NCBI GenBank assembly: GCA_035633755.1
Contig: DASQEH010000095.1
Location: 93,364-157,363, forward strand
Length of the DNA: 64,000 nucleotides
Source of the DNA: DASQEH01 sp035633755
Lineage (GTDB): Bacteria; Actinomycetota; Actinomycetes; Propionibacteriales; Nocardioidaceae
Direction of reading: 5' to 3'
Position 1 is the stretch's first letter, and each line of letters opens with the position of its first letter. Position numbers and translations under genes: made by a program. This document shows positions 1 to 7,925 of this stretch, one piece after another. The notes below the pieces were generated by a model. The model was not told the origin of the DNA. It searched no databases and was given only the letters and a program-made list of their open reading frames with translations.

Positions 1-1
1 A

Positions 2-358
2 GGCGAGGCCAAGTTCCCCCGCTACGCGGCGCACATGCGGGCGCTGTTCGCCCGTCGTCACCACACGATTCGAGCTGCCTACGAGGCGGGGGTCGAGATC
101 TATGCGGGGACCGACGCCGGTGGCGTGCTGCCACATGGGTTGATCGGTGTGGAGGTGGCGATCCTCCACAGCTATGGGCTGTCTGCGGTCGATGCGCTGG
201 GAGCAGCCAGCTGGCGGGCTCGCTCGTGGCTCGGCGCGAACCAGCTCGCCGAAGGAGACCGGGCCGACTTCGTGGTCTACGACGCCGATCCATTGCTGGA
301 TATCGATGTGGTGTCGCACCCGAGTCGGGTCGTGCTGCGCGGGAGAGTCGTGTCCTGA
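2..358 (+). CDS. Amidohydrolase family protein, C-terminal part (5' end outside window)
   Basis: Only the last 118 codons are present; the frame is open to the left edge (starting at base 2), so the true start lies outside. The visible segment has the late part of an imidazolonepropionase/prolidase-like amidohydrolase. YAGTDAGG carries the Asp that is usually the last metal ligand of the TIM-barrel active site. It is followed by the LSAVDALGAAS helix and a C-terminal beta-sandwich end (GDRADFVVYDADPL) that closes with a strand typical of the family. Substrate cannot be told from this fragment. A strong GC hairpin follows the stop and the next gene is convergent, so this is the end of its transcription unit. 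Family call is firm; specific activity unknown. Confidence 0.8.
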   Translation, partial: GEAKFPRYAAHMRALFARRHHTIRAAYEAGVEIYAGTDAGGVLPHGLIGVEVAILHSYGLSAVDALGAASWRARSWLGANQLAEGDRADFVVYDADPLLDIDVVSHPSRVVLRGRVVS

Positions 359-366
359 CGCAGAAC

Positions 367-399
367 GGTGCCGTGGCCGCCCAGGGCAGCCACGGCACC
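367..399 (+). terminator. GC-rich hairpin after the amidohydrolase gene
   Basis: Perfect 11-bp stem GGTGCCGTGGC / GCCACGGCACC with an 11-nt loop, starting 8 nt after the stop codon. There is no U-tract, as is common for actinobacterial intrinsic terminators. It lies between two convergent genes, so it may act on the upstream gene only. Confidence 0.6.
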
Positions 400-456
400 C
401 AGTCCTGCATGTCGCCCGGCTGGAGACCGAGCGACGGTGTCGGCTCACACTGTCGC

Positions 457-534
457 GTGGTCCCTGCTCAGGCAGCGCCGCGGTGGTCCCTGTTCAAGCA
501 GCGCCGCGGTGGTCCCTGTTCAGGCAGCGCCGGT
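457..534. repeat. Three tandem copies of a 26-bp unit overlapping the end of the formaldehyde dehydrogenase gene
   Basis: Units begin at 457, 483 and 509, each opening GTGGTCCCTG and continuing YTCARGCAGCGCC; copies differ at one to three positions. The third copy contains the stop codon and last codons of the minus-strand dehydrogenase gene, so the array looks like a tandem duplication of that gene's 3' end into the intergenic gap. There are no unique spacers, so it is not CRISPR. Confidence 0.85.
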
Positions 535-1755
535 CGACGTAGCGCCGAGGTAGCCGTTCGGGTCCAAGACGTACTTCTTGGAGGCGCCAGCGTCGAACTC
601 CTGGTAACCACGCGGGGCGTCGTCGATCGAGATGGCTGTGGCGTTGACTGCCTTCGCGATCTGCACCCTGTCGTGCAGGATCGCCATCATCAACTGGCGG
701 TGGTACCTCATCACGGGGCACTGTCCCGTCATGAAGCCGTGCGACTTGGACCATCCAAGCCCCAGCTGGAGCGACAGCGAACCCTGCTTGGAGGCGTCGT
801 CGACAGCGCCGGGGTCGCTGGTCACGTAGAGACCAGGGATACCAAGCGCACCGCCGGCGCGAGTGATGTCCATCAGCGAGTTCAGCACACTGGCAGGCTG
901 CTCATGGTCGGAGTCACTTCCGTGGCCCCGGGCCTCGAATCCCACCGCGTCGACACCGCAGTCGACCTCGGGTACACCGAGGATCTGCTCGATCTGGTCC
1001 TTGATCTCGCCCTTCGACACGTCGATGGTCTCAGCCCCGAAGCTGCGGGCCTGAGCCAGCCGCTCCTCGTTGAGATCGCCGACGATGACGACGGCTGCGC
1101 CGAGCAGCTGCGCCGAGACGGCTGCCGCGAGCCCGACGGGGCCGGCCCCGGCGACGTACACGGTCGAGCCGACGCCTACGCCGGCTGTCACGCAGCCATG
1201 GAACCCGGTCGGGAAGATGTCCGACAGCATGGTCAGGTCCAGGATCTTGTCCATCGCCTGGTCCTTGTCGGGGAACTTCAACAGGTTCCAGTCGGCGTAC
1301 GGCACAGCGACGTACTGCGCTTGCCCGCCGACCCAGCCGCCCATGTCGACGTAGCCGTAGGCCGATCCCGGACGGTCGGGGTTCACGTTGAGGCAGATCC
1401 CGGTTCTGCCCTCCTTGCAGTTGCGGCAACGGCCGCAAGCGATGTTGAAGGGCACCGAGCAAAGGTCGCCCTCCTTGATGAACTCCACTCCCGGCCCGAC
1501 CTCGACCACCTCGCCGGTGATCTCATGGCCGAGAATGAGCCCTTCGGGTGCCGACGTGCGGCCGCGGACCATGTGCTGGTCACTGCCGCAGATGTTGGTC
1601 GCAACGGTTTTCAGAATGACGGCATGCGGGAGCTGGCGCCCGACGTTGTCGGGGTTGACGCCCGGCCCGTCCTTGAGTTCGAAGGTGGGGTAGTCGATGG
1701 TCTGTACTTCAACTCTTCCGGTGCCGGTATAGGCGACGGCCTTGTTGTCTGACAT
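520..1755 (-). CDS. fdhA: Glutathione-independent formaldehyde dehydrogenase (Zn-dependent, NAD+)
   Basis: Medium-chain Zn alcohol dehydrogenase family, 411 aa. The sequence is close to the known Pseudomonas putida type FdhA, which oxidises formaldehyde to formate with tightly bound NAD+ and no thiol cofactor. Visible features: catalytic-zinc Cys56 in NICGSDQHMVRG and His77 in GHEITGE; structural-zinc cysteines 107, 110, 113 and 121 in CGRCRNC...GIC; Rossmann motif VAGAGPVGLA at 201-210; and the family block VDCGVDAVGFEARGHG. A longer reading frame starts 20 codons upstream, but ATG at 1755 is preferred: it has AAGGGG about 9 nt upstream and matches the family N-terminus (MSDNKAVAYTG). Monocistronic by context. 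Likely role is formaldehyde detoxification in the cytoplasm. Confidence 0.9.
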   Translation of the reverse strand: MSDNKAVAYTGTGRVEVQTIDYPTFELKDGPGVNPDNVGRQLPHAVILKTVATNICGSDQHMVRGRTSAPEGLILGHEITGEVVEVGPGVEFIKEGDLCSVPFNIACGRCRNCKEGRTGICLNVNPDRPGSAYGYVDMGGWVGGQAQYVAVPYADWNLLKFPDKDQAMDKILDLTMLSDIFPTGFHGCVTAGVGVGSTVYVAGAGPVGLAAAVSAQLLGAAVVIVGDLNEERLAQARSFGAETIDVSKGEIKDQIEQILGVPEVDCGVDAVGFEARGHGSDSDHEQPASVLNSLMDITRAGGALGIPGLYVTSDPGAVDDASKQGSLSLQLGLGWSKSHGFMTGQCPVMRYHRQLMMAILHDRVQIAKAVNATAISIDDAPRGYQEFDAGASKKYVLDPNGYLGATSTGAA

Positions 1756-2071
1756 AGCGCAGTGCCCCTTCTGGCACGCCGGCGCGTGCCGGCGTTGCCC
1801 GTGTTCTCTGCTCACTGAGCGGCAGGCGGACGCCTCGGTGCGTCCTCGTCGTCAACGTAGTCCTCTGGATCGGCGCGGGCTAGAGGCGTGGTCGGAAGTT
1901 CACTGACGCATCGGATTGGATCGCAGCGACGCATTCTGGCAAACTGTTGGCCGACTTCGAGTTGCGTCGGCCCTCTCACCGGCACAACCCGAAACCTGAG
2001 TGACGTCACCCTGTCCCCACGGGTCTTGCCGATCACCACCACATCAGACACCTCAAGGAGACACCACACCT
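1756..2071. other. Divergent 316-bp control region between fdhA and rpsP
   Basis: It holds the fdhA ribosome-binding site, the rpsP promoter (1916-1945), a 7-bp stem GGCCGAC/GTCGGCC at 1949-1972 at the predicted 5' end of the rpsP message, and a perfect 10-bp palindrome GTGACGTCAC at 2000-2009. The rpsP Shine-Dalgarno AAGGAG is at 2055-2060. No supported reading frame was seen in it. Confidence 0.6.
1916..1945 (+). promoter_or_regulatory. Candidate rpsP promoter
   Basis: TTGGAT (1916-1921), 18-bp spacer, CAAACT (1940-1945) within TGGCAAACT. The same TGGCAAACT block occurs ahead of rplS, which supports it as a -10 region for ribosomal protein genes. The predicted start near 1952 would put the 7-bp hairpin at the extreme 5' end of the message and give a leader of about 120 nt. 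Confidence 0.5.
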
Positions 2072-2791
2072 GTGGCCGTCAAAATCAGGCTGAAGCGCAT
2101 GGGCAAGGTCCGTGCACCGTACTACCGCATCGTCGTCGCGGACTCCCGCACCAAGCGTGATGGTCGCGTCATCGAGGAGATCGGCAAGTATCACCCCAAG
2201 GAGGACCCCAGCTTCATCGAGGTCAACTCTGAGCGGGCGCAGTATTGGCTCGGCGTCGGCGCGCAACCGAGCGAACCCGTCACGGCGATCCTCAAGGTCA
2301 CCGGCGACTGGCAGCTCTTCAAGGGCGAAGCCGCCCCGGCTCCGATGCTCGTGGCCGAGCCTCGGCGGGACAAGACCGAGATCTTCAACGAGGCTCTCAA
2401 GGACTCCCATGGCGAGCTGGCCACCGAAGCGGTGACGGCCCGCAAACCCGCCAAGAAGGCTGCGACGGCCGAACCCGCGGCTGCCGGGGCAGGGGGGGAC
2501 ACGCAGGCACAGGCGCCCGCCACCGAGGGCAGTGAGTCGACGACCGCGGCGGCGGACTCCGCCGTCAGCGACACCGCCACAGAGTCCACCGACACGGCGA
2601 GCCTTGAGGCGCCAACGGACAGCCTCGGGACGGCAGACGGCGAGAGCCCGGCTGACGCGGCCGCCACTGAGAGCCCCGAGGGTGCTGTGGCGCCCGGTGC
2701 TGACGCGGCTCCCGCGTCAGGTGAGACAGACATGGCTGCCGGCGTGGCCGAGACCAAAGCCACGGCCGAAGACGAGAGCACTGGGGCCTGA
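2072..2791 (+). CDS. rpsP: 30S ribosomal protein S16 with a long low-complexity C-terminal tail
   Basis: Starts VAVKIRLKRMGK... with the S16 core (RVIEEIGKYHPKEDP, WLGVGAQPSEPV) in roughly residues 1-110. The 239-aa product is far longer than the usual 80-150 aa. From about residue 130 it is an Ala/Thr/Glu/Asp/Ser-rich tail with KPAKKAA at its beginning and a strongly acidic end. Such extensions are known in actinobacterial S16 but are not needed for 16S rRNA binding. GTG start at 2072 is chosen over an upstream ATG because AAGGAG lies 11 nt before it and homologs begin here. It heads the khpA-rimM-trmD operon. Confidence 0.95.
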   Translation: MAVKIRLKRMGKVRAPYYRIVVADSRTKRDGRVIEEIGKYHPKEDPSFIEVNSERAQYWLGVGAQPSEPVTAILKVTGDWQLFKGEAAPAPMLVAEPRRDKTEIFNEALKDSHGELATEAVTARKPAKKAATAEPAAAGAGGDTQAQAPATEGSESTTAAADSAVSDTATESTDTASLEAPTDSLGTADGESPADAAATESPEGAVAPGADAAPASGETDMAAGVAETKATAEDESTGA

Positions 2792-2793
2792 TA

Positions 2794-3060
2794 GTGCTCA
2801 CCGAGGCTCTCGAGCACCTGGTACGCGGCATTGTCAGCAACCCTGACGACGTGCGAGTCGCCACCCGGGTACAACGGGGCCGTAACCCGCGGTTCGCCGG
2901 CCGTGGTGAGACGCTCGAGGTGCGCGTCGACCCTGACGACCTCGGCAGGGTCATCGGCAGAGGTGGTCGTACTGCGACTGCGCTGCGCACCGTCCTCCAG
3001 GCGTTGAGCGGTCAGCAGAACATCCGGATCGACTTCGTCGATGTGGACAAGCACCGCTGA
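2794..3060 (+). CDS. khpA: KhpA-type KH-domain RNA-binding protein
   Basis: Single KH domain of 88 aa with the GxxG loop in LGRVIGRGGRTATALRTVL (GRGG near residues 52-55) and flanking helices. Small KH proteins of this type (formerly YlqC) bind many RNAs, often as a dimer with KhpB. The GTG start at 2794 lies 2 nt after the rpsP stop, so the two are almost certainly translated in sequence. The position between rpsP and rimM is the conserved Gram-positive arrangement. Confidence 0.93.
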   Translation: MLTEALEHLVRGIVSNPDDVRVATRVQRGRNPRFAGRGETLEVRVDPDDLGRVIGRGGRTATALRTVLQALSGQQNIRIDFVDVDKHR

Positions 3061-3071
3061 CTGGTTGTGCG

Positions 3072-3629
3072 GTGGACAGCATCGAACTGCTCGTAGGCAG
3101 GGTCGGCCGGGCTCACGGGATCCGTGGCGACGTCGTCGTCGAGGTCAGAACCGATGAGCCGGACCGGCGCTTCGCGCCGGGTACGGCGTTCGAGACGGCA
3201 CGAGGCCGCCTCACGGTGCAGCGCAGTCACTGGCACGGCCAGCGCCTGCTGCTGACCTTCGCCGAGGCCCGGGACAGACTCGCGGCTGAGGCGCTGCGAG
3301 GAGTGGAGCTGCGCATCACGGTGGACTCCGACCAGCGTCCCGACGACCCCGAGGAGTTCTACGACCACCATCTCATCGGACTTCGTGCGCAGGGAGTGTC
3401 GGGCCAGGTGTTCGGCGAGGTGGCGGACGTGTTGCACCTGCCGGCCCAGGACGTCCTGGTGCTCCGACGAGACGGTCGTGAGGTTCTCGTGCCCTTTGTC
3501 GCGGAGCTCGTCCCCGAGGTGAACGTCTCAGCAGGCACGCTGGTGGTCGTCGAACGGCCAGGCTTGCTGGACGACGAGGACGCGGAATCTGCCCCGGCGA
3601 CCGACGCGGCCGCCGACAACGGAGGCTGA
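3072..3629 (+). CDS. rimM: 16S rRNA processing protein RimM
   Basis: 185 aa, normal length. The N-terminal RimM barrel opens LLVGRVGRAHGIRGDVVVEV and contains LRGVELRI. The C-terminal PRC-type barrel contains EEFYDHHLIGL, GEVADVLHLPAQDVLVL and PFVAELVPEV. RimM binds S19 and assists 30S head maturation. GTG start at 3072, 11 nt after khpA; trmD follows 4 nt after the stop. Short acidic C-terminal tail. Confident family assignment. Confidence 0.94.
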   Translation: MDSIELLVGRVGRAHGIRGDVVVEVRTDEPDRRFAPGTAFETARGRLTVQRSHWHGQRLLLTFAEARDRLAAEALRGVELRITVDSDQRPDDPEEFYDHHLIGLRAQGVSGQVFGEVADVLHLPAQDVLVLRRDGREVLVPFVAELVPEVNVSAGTLVVVERPGLLDDEDAESAPATDAAADNGG

Positions 3630-3633
3630 CTTT

Positions 3634-4416
3634 TTGCGTATCGACGTGGTGTCGATCTTCCCCGGCTACCTCGAGCCGCTCGCGCTGGGACTGCTCGGAC
3701 GAGCCCGGGCCGACGGCCTGCTCACCCTCAACGTGCACGATCTGCGGAACTGGGCGCATGACCGTCATCGCACGGTCGACGACACTCCGTACGGCGGGGG
3801 AGCCGGCATGGTGATGAAACCCGAACCGTGGGGGGAGGCGCTCGATGAGCTGACCGGCGGCACCGAGGACAGAGGTCGTCTCATCATCCCGACGCCGTCA
3901 GGGACACCGTTCACCCAGTCGCTCGCCGGGCAGTTGGCGACGGAGCGGAGGCTGATCTTCGCGTGCGGCCGCTACGAAGGGATCGACCAGCGCGTCAGCG
4001 ACCACTACGCCAGGCGCATGCCGGTCTCCGAGATCAGCATCGGTGACTACGTCCTCAGTGGAGGCGAGGTGGCGGCCATGGTGATCATCGAGGCTGTGGC
4101 CCGGCTCCTTCCCGGCTTCGTCGGGAACCCTCACTCGCTCGTCGAGGAGTCACACGTCGTTGGCGCCGGCGGGTTGCTCGAGTACCCGGTCTACACCAAG
4201 CCGGCGCTGTGGCGCGGCGAGGAGGTGCCGGAGGTCCTCCTGACTGGCCACCATGGGCGCATCGCACGATGGAGGCGGGAGCAGGCGTTGCTCCGCACCG
4301 CAGCCAGACGACCGGACCTGCTCGCATCAGTTCGCCCGGACCTCAGCGCTCACGACGTCGACACCTTGGCGGCCCACGACCAGGATGCGGCATCGGGAGC
4401 CCCGCCTGGAACCTGA
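3634..4416 (+). CDS. trmD: tRNA (guanine-N1)-methyltransferase TrmD
   Basis: 260 aa SPOUT-class enzyme that methylates G37 of tRNAs with S-adenosylmethionine and prevents +1 frameshifting. Visible: RIDVVSIFPGYLEP at the start, DDTPYGGGAGMVMKPEP, CGRYEGIDQR near 111-120 and the knot segment IGDYVLSGGE at 136-145, followed by the linker to the C-terminal tRNA-binding domain. The start is the rare TTG at 3634, supported by GGAGG at 3621-3625 and by the family N-terminus MRIDVV. Last gene of the rpsP operon; a new promoter precedes rplS. Confidence 0.95.
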   Translation: MRIDVVSIFPGYLEPLALGLLGRARADGLLTLNVHDLRNWAHDRHRTVDDTPYGGGAGMVMKPEPWGEALDELTGGTEDRGRLIIPTPSGTPFTQSLAGQLATERRLIFACGRYEGIDQRVSDHYARRMPVSEISIGDYVLSGGEVAAMVIIEAVARLLPGFVGNPHSLVEESHVVGAGGLLEYPVYTKPALWRGEEVPEVLLTGHHGRIARWRREQALLRTAARRPDLLASVRPDLSAHDVDTLAAHDQDAASGAPPGT

Positions 4417-4450
4417 GCCCCGTCCGTGGTTTAGGGGAACGTCCGGTTCA

Positions 4451-4461
4451 TATGGCAAACT
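4451..4461 (+). promoter_or_regulatory. Candidate rplS promoter -10 region with 5' hairpin
   Basis: TATGGCAAACT contains the TGGCAAACT block also found at the rpsP promoter; no convincing -35 was found. It is followed at once by a hairpin TTGTCG / CGACAA (4461-4466 and 4479-4484, 12-nt loop). The 190-bp trmD-rplS gap otherwise shows no reading frame. A leader of about 139 nt is implied. Confidence 0.45.
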
Positions 4462-4606
4462 TGTCGGTTGGTGCTGTGCGACAACAAGCGACTTCGTCGA
4501 CGTGCCGGTTCTGCCGCAGGGGGACCGAGCCAGCCGCCCACCACCACCTGACCCGCATCACCCAATGCGTGGATGGCCTGTGGCATCGACGAGGAAGTGA
4601 CCTGGC

Positions 4607-4969
4607 ATGACGAACACCATTGACGCGCTCGCCGCGCAGATCAACCGCAGCGATGTCCCCGAGTTCCGTCCAGGCGACACCCTCAAGGTCCACGTCAAGG
4701 TCGTCGAGGGCACCAGGTCACGTGTGCAGCTCTTCCAGGGCGTGTGCATCCGCGTCCAGGGATCCGGCATCGGCCGTACCTTCACGGTTCGCAAGGTGAG
4801 TTTCGGCGTCGGAGTCGAGCGCACGTTTCCGCTGCACACGCCGATCATCGACCGCATCGAGGTCGTGACCCGCGGTGACGTACGCCGAGCCAAGCTGTAC
4901 TACCTACGCAACCTGCGCGGCAAGGCGGCCAAGATCAAGGAGAAGCGGGAAGCTCCGGTCGCTCGCTGA
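4607..4969 (+). CDS. rplS: 50S ribosomal protein L19
   Basis: 120 aa, typical length. It contains the L19 signature (FRPGDTLKVHVKVVEG, RVQLFQGVCIRVQGSGIGR, TFTVRKVSFGVGVER) and ends RRAKLYYLRNLRGKAAKIKEK. L19 sits at the 30S/50S interface. ATG start at 4607 with a GAGGAAG ribosome site. It has its own promoter candidate but stays next to trmD as in most bacteria. Confidence 0.96.
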   Translation: MTNTIDALAAQINRSDVPEFRPGDTLKVHVKVVEGTRSRVQLFQGVCIRVQGSGIGRTFTVRKVSFGVGVERTFPLHTPIIDRIEVVTRGDVRRAKLYYLRNLRGKAAKIKEKREAPVAR

Positions 4970-4991
4970 CATCGCGAGTTAGGCTCGCCCG

Positions 4992-5909
4992 GTGACTTCG
5001 AACTCGGGCGGCACCTCCCCGGAAGGCCGGCCCAAGGACGAGGCCATGTTCGGACGAACGGTCGCGCCCACCGACGATGCTGCGAGTGCGCACGGGCCTC
5101 CCGGCGCTGCCGCACCGCGGTCGACTGCCCGCAAGCCGCTGCCGCTCTGGCAGGAGGCGATTCTCCTGGTCGGCATTGCCATCGTGCTGGCGCTGCTCTT
5201 GAAGACCTTCTTCCTGCAGGCGTTCTACATCCCGTCGGGATCCATGCGTGACACGCTCGAGATCAATGACCGGATCCTGGTACAGAAGGTCTCCTACTGG
5301 TTCGGCGACGTCCAACGGGGAGACATCGTCGTGTTCGACGACCCGGCCCACTGGCTCGGGGAGGAGGACGGCGCCATCGCCTCCAACGTCGTCACCAAGG
5401 CGATGTCCTTCGTCGGCCTCTATCCCAGTGGTGGCCACCTCGTGAAACGCGTCGTCGGAGTCGGCGGAGACTCCGTCGCGTGCCGGCAAGGAGACGTCTC
5501 GGTCAACGGCGTCACTCTCGACGAGGCCGCCTACGTCACCTTGGCGCCGCAGGCATGTGATGGCCGATGGAAGGTCGAGGTGCCCGCAGACTCGCTATGG
5601 GTGCTGGGCGACAACCGCCAGAACTCCGCTGACTCGCGCGCCCACCTGGGCGACCCTGGCGGTGGGTTCATCCCTGTGGAGGATGTGGTCGGCAAGGCGT
5701 TCGTCGTCGTCTGGCCCCTCGACCGTTGGCAGCTCATCGATCGTCCGGACTCCTTCGGTGACCCGGCGCTCACGTCCGCACCGATGTCGCAGCGGCTGGG
5801 ACATGAGCCGCTGACCACGACCGGGCGGGGAGGCGCCGCCGTCGTCGTCGCTGCGCTGGGCACGCGATGGCTGCTGCCGCCACGCCGCAGAATCGTGGCC
5901 GCCCCGTGA
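4992..5909 (+). CDS. lepB: Type I signal peptidase (first of a tandem pair)
   Basis: 305 aa. A cytoplasmic Pro/Ala-rich N-terminus is followed by one clear membrane helix (about 56-77) and the periplasmic serine/lysine dyad protease. Box B is FYIPSGSM with catalytic Ser84, box D VKRVVGVGGD with general base Lys152, box E GDNRQNSADSR at 206-216. It removes Sec and Tat signal peptides at the outer face of the membrane. GTG at 4992 is used; ATG at 5046 would also retain all domains. Its stop overlaps the next lepB by GTGA, so the paralogues are co-translated. Confidence 0.93.
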   Translation: MTSNSGGTSPEGRPKDEAMFGRTVAPTDDAASAHGPPGAAAPRSTARKPLPLWQEAILLVGIAIVLALLLKTFFLQAFYIPSGSMRDTLEINDRILVQKVSYWFGDVQRGDIVVFDDPAHWLGEEDGAIASNVVTKAMSFVGLYPSGGHLVKRVVGVGGDSVACRQGDVSVNGVTLDEAAYVTLAPQACDGRWKVEVPADSLWVLGDNRQNSADSRAHLGDPGGGFIPVEDVVGKAFVVVWPLDRWQLIDRPDSFGDPALTSAPMSQRLGHEPLTTTGRGGAAVVVAALGTRWLLPPRRRIVAAP

Positions 5910-6748
5910 GCGACGAGCAGAGTCGCAGCCCGTCCGGCCTGCCGCAGGTGCAGCGGGCCGAGGATCGTGGTCCGTCGTCTGCGTCCGGCTCATCCACACC
6001 GGGACCGTCCGGATCAGGTGCAGCGAAGCCGACGACCTCGGGCTCGGTTGCTGGGGCAGCAGCTCGGTTCGGTCGTGAGCTCATCATCATCGTCGTGGTG
6101 GCACTGCTGGCTTCCGCGCTGTTGCGGGCCTTCGTGATGCAGGCGTTCTTCGTGCCCACCGGGTCCATGCTGCCGGGCATCCATCCCGACGACCGCATCG
6201 TGGTCAGCCGCATCGGCGACCTCGACCGCGGCGAGGTCGTCGTGTTCGAAGACCCCGGTGGGTGGATACCCGCGGCCGAGCAGGCCCCTCCTCCCGGCCC
6301 GGTCCGCAAAGCCCTCGAATGGGTGGGCGTGCTTCCCTCGTCGGGACACGAGCACTTGGTCAAGCGGTTGATCGGCCTGCCCGGCGACCGTGTCGTGTGC
6401 TGCGTCAAGGGCAAGGTCACCATCAACTCGACTCCCGTCGACGAGTCGGAGTTCCTGGCGGAGGGCAGCAAGGCGGCCGACAACGTCGAGTTCGACGTCG
6501 TCGTGCCGGCCGACCACATCTTCGTTCTGGGAGACAACCGCTACGTCTCGGGGGACTCTTCGCGCCACCTCAGCGGCCAGGACGCCTTCATTCCCATCAG
6601 CCTCGTCACCGGCAGGGCCGTGGCTGTTATCTGGCCCGCCGGAAACGCAGATCTGCTGGGGATTCCGGATGCCTACGATGACGTGCCCGATGGGCGGACC
6701 CCGCCTCGCAAGGGTGTCGTAAACTCTGTCCGCCCGGGCCTGCGCTGA
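5906..6748 (+). CDS. lepB: Type I signal peptidase (second of a tandem pair)
   Basis: 280 aa paralogue of the preceding gene. It has a Ser/Pro/Gly-rich cytoplasmic tail, one membrane helix (about 59-76), then FFVPTGSM with catalytic Ser87, VKRLIGLPGD with Lys153, and GDNRYVSGDSS near 209-219. Start GTG 5906 overlaps the upstream stop (GTGA); an upstream in-frame ATG at 5867 lies inside lepB1 and is less likely. Both copies keep every catalytic residue, so division of labour rather than decay is suggested. Tandem lepB pairs before rnhB are known in actinobacteria. Confidence 0.93.
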   Translation: MSDEQSRSPSGLPQVQRAEDRGPSSASGSSTPGPSGSGAAKPTTSGSVAGAAARFGRELIIIVVVALLASALLRAFVMQAFFVPTGSMLPGIHPDDRIVVSRIGDLDRGEVVVFEDPGGWIPAAEQAPPPGPVRKALEWVGVLPSSGHEHLVKRLIGLPGDRVVCCVKGKVTINSTPVDESEFLAEGSKAADNVEFDVVVPADHIFVLGDNRYVSGDSSRHLSGQDAFIPISLVTGRAVAVIWPAGNADLLGIPDAYDDVPDGRTPPRKGVVNSVRPGLR

Positions 6749-6763
6749 TTCAGAGGATTGCCC

Positions 6764-7492
6764 ATGAGCTCTCTGCCTCGCGGCAGCACTGTGCGGCGAG
6801 ACGCCGGCCTGTACGGCTACGAGCGCGCTCTGCGAAGGGTGGGCCTGGCACCGGTGGCCGGTGTGGATGAGGCTGGTCGCGGCGCGTGCGCGGGTCCGCT
6901 CGTCGCCGCCGCGGTCATCCTGCGCGACGGTCCCGCGGGCGCCATCGCAGGCCTGGCCGACTCGAAGCTGCTGACCGCTCAGGCTCGTGAACGCTGCTTT
7001 GCGCTGGTCGCCCGGCGAGCGCTCGCTTGGTCCGTCGTCGTCGTCGAGTCCGCCGAGTGCGACCAGCTGGGAATGCACGTGGCCAACGTGGAGGCGCTGC
7101 GGCGGGCACTAGCCAGGCTGGACACCCGTCCCGGATACGTTCTCACCGACGGCTTCCCGGTCGACGGGCTGGAAGTTCCGGGACTGGCGATGTGGAAGGG
7201 CGACCGGGTCGCCGGCTGTATCGCGGCCGCCTCTGTCGTGGCGAAGGTGACGCGGGACCGGATCATGACGCGGATGCACGTGGAGTTCCCTGTCTACGAC
7301 TTCGCCACACACAAGGGGTACTGCACCAAGGAGCATCAAGTGGCGTTGGACGAGCACGGTCCGTGCCCGCAGCACCGCCGCCGATTCGTGAACGTCCGGC
7401 GTGCCGGTGGCTACGTCGATGCAGAGGCCGACGGTGACTGGGAGCTGGGCGAGGTCGACGAGCAGCCGATGCAGCTGAGGGTGTCGTCGTGA
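6764..7492 (+). CDS. rnhB: Ribonuclease HII
   Basis: 242 aa enzyme that cleaves the RNA strand of RNA/DNA hybrids and single ribonucleotides in DNA. It has GVDEAGRG at 33-40 with metal ligands Asp35 and Glu36, DSKLL at 66-70, and a third acidic ligand in VLTDGF. It also shows the segments WKGDRVAGCIAAASVVAKVTRD-like and HKGYCTKEH typical of RNase HII. ATG 6764 is preferred over TTG 6758 because AGAGG lies 7 nt before the ATG. The stop overlaps the next gene (GTGA). Confidence 0.93.
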   Translation: MSSLPRGSTVRRDAGLYGYERALRRVGLAPVAGVDEAGRGACAGPLVAAAVILRDGPAGAIAGLADSKLLTAQARERCFALVARRALAWSVVVVESAECDQLGMHVANVEALRRALARLDTRPGYVLTDGFPVDGLEVPGLAMWKGDRVAGCIAAASVVAKVTRDRIMTRMHVEFPVYDFATHKGYCTKEHQVALDEHGPCPQHRRRFVNVRRAGGYVDAEADGDWELGEVDEQPMQLRVSS

Positions 7493-7797
7493 GCGCCGAG
7501 GACCTGGAGAAGTACGAGACGGAGATGGAGCTCCATCTCTACCGCGAGTACCGCGATGTCGTTGCCATCTTCAAGTACGTCGTGGAGACCGACCGGCGGT
7601 TCTACCTGTGCAACGCCGTCGACCTGAAGGTGCGCACCGAGGCGGGCGACGCGTACTTCGAGGTCACGATGTCTGACGCCTGGGTCTGGGACATGTACCG
7701 ACCGGCACGCTTCGCCAAGAACGTCAAGGTGGTCACGTTCAAGGACGTGAACATCGAGGAGCTGTCCAAGGCCGACCTGGAGCTTCCCAAGTCCTGA
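7489..7797 (+). CDS. DUF2469 family protein
   Basis: 102 aa acidic protein of a family found almost only in actinobacteria, next to rnhB and yraN as here. It starts MSAEDLEKYETEMELHLYRE and contains the conserved segment VVETDRRFYLCNAVDL and a Trp/Tyr-containing stretch (SDAWVWDMYRPARF). No catalytic motif is evident and the function is unknown. Translation is coupled to rnhB by the GTGA overlap. Confidence 0.88.
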   Translation: MSAEDLEKYETEMELHLYREYRDVVAIFKYVVETDRRFYLCNAVDLKVRTEAGDAYFEVTMSDAWVWDMYRPARFAKNVKVVTFKDVNIEELSKADLELPKS

Positions 7798-7925
7798 CGG
7801 CCTACCACGCCCGCGTGCCGATCCGTATCCACATCGGGGCGGCGCACCGGCCGGCGTTCCACAGGCCCGCCTCGCGCACTTCTGTCGCACGGTGGTTGGC
7901 CGGAGGCTGGCCATGGAGGTGAACC

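Noticed and set aside
226..1752. 508-codon plus-strand frame opposite the formaldehyde dehydrogenase gene
   Set aside because: Antisense shadow of a clearly recognisable enzyme; product has no family features and is Arg/His/Asp-rich as expected from a reversed GC-rich gene.
4992..6748. Frameshifted single signal peptidase gene
   Set aside because: Both reading frames have a full membrane helix and all catalytic motifs, so these are two paralogues.
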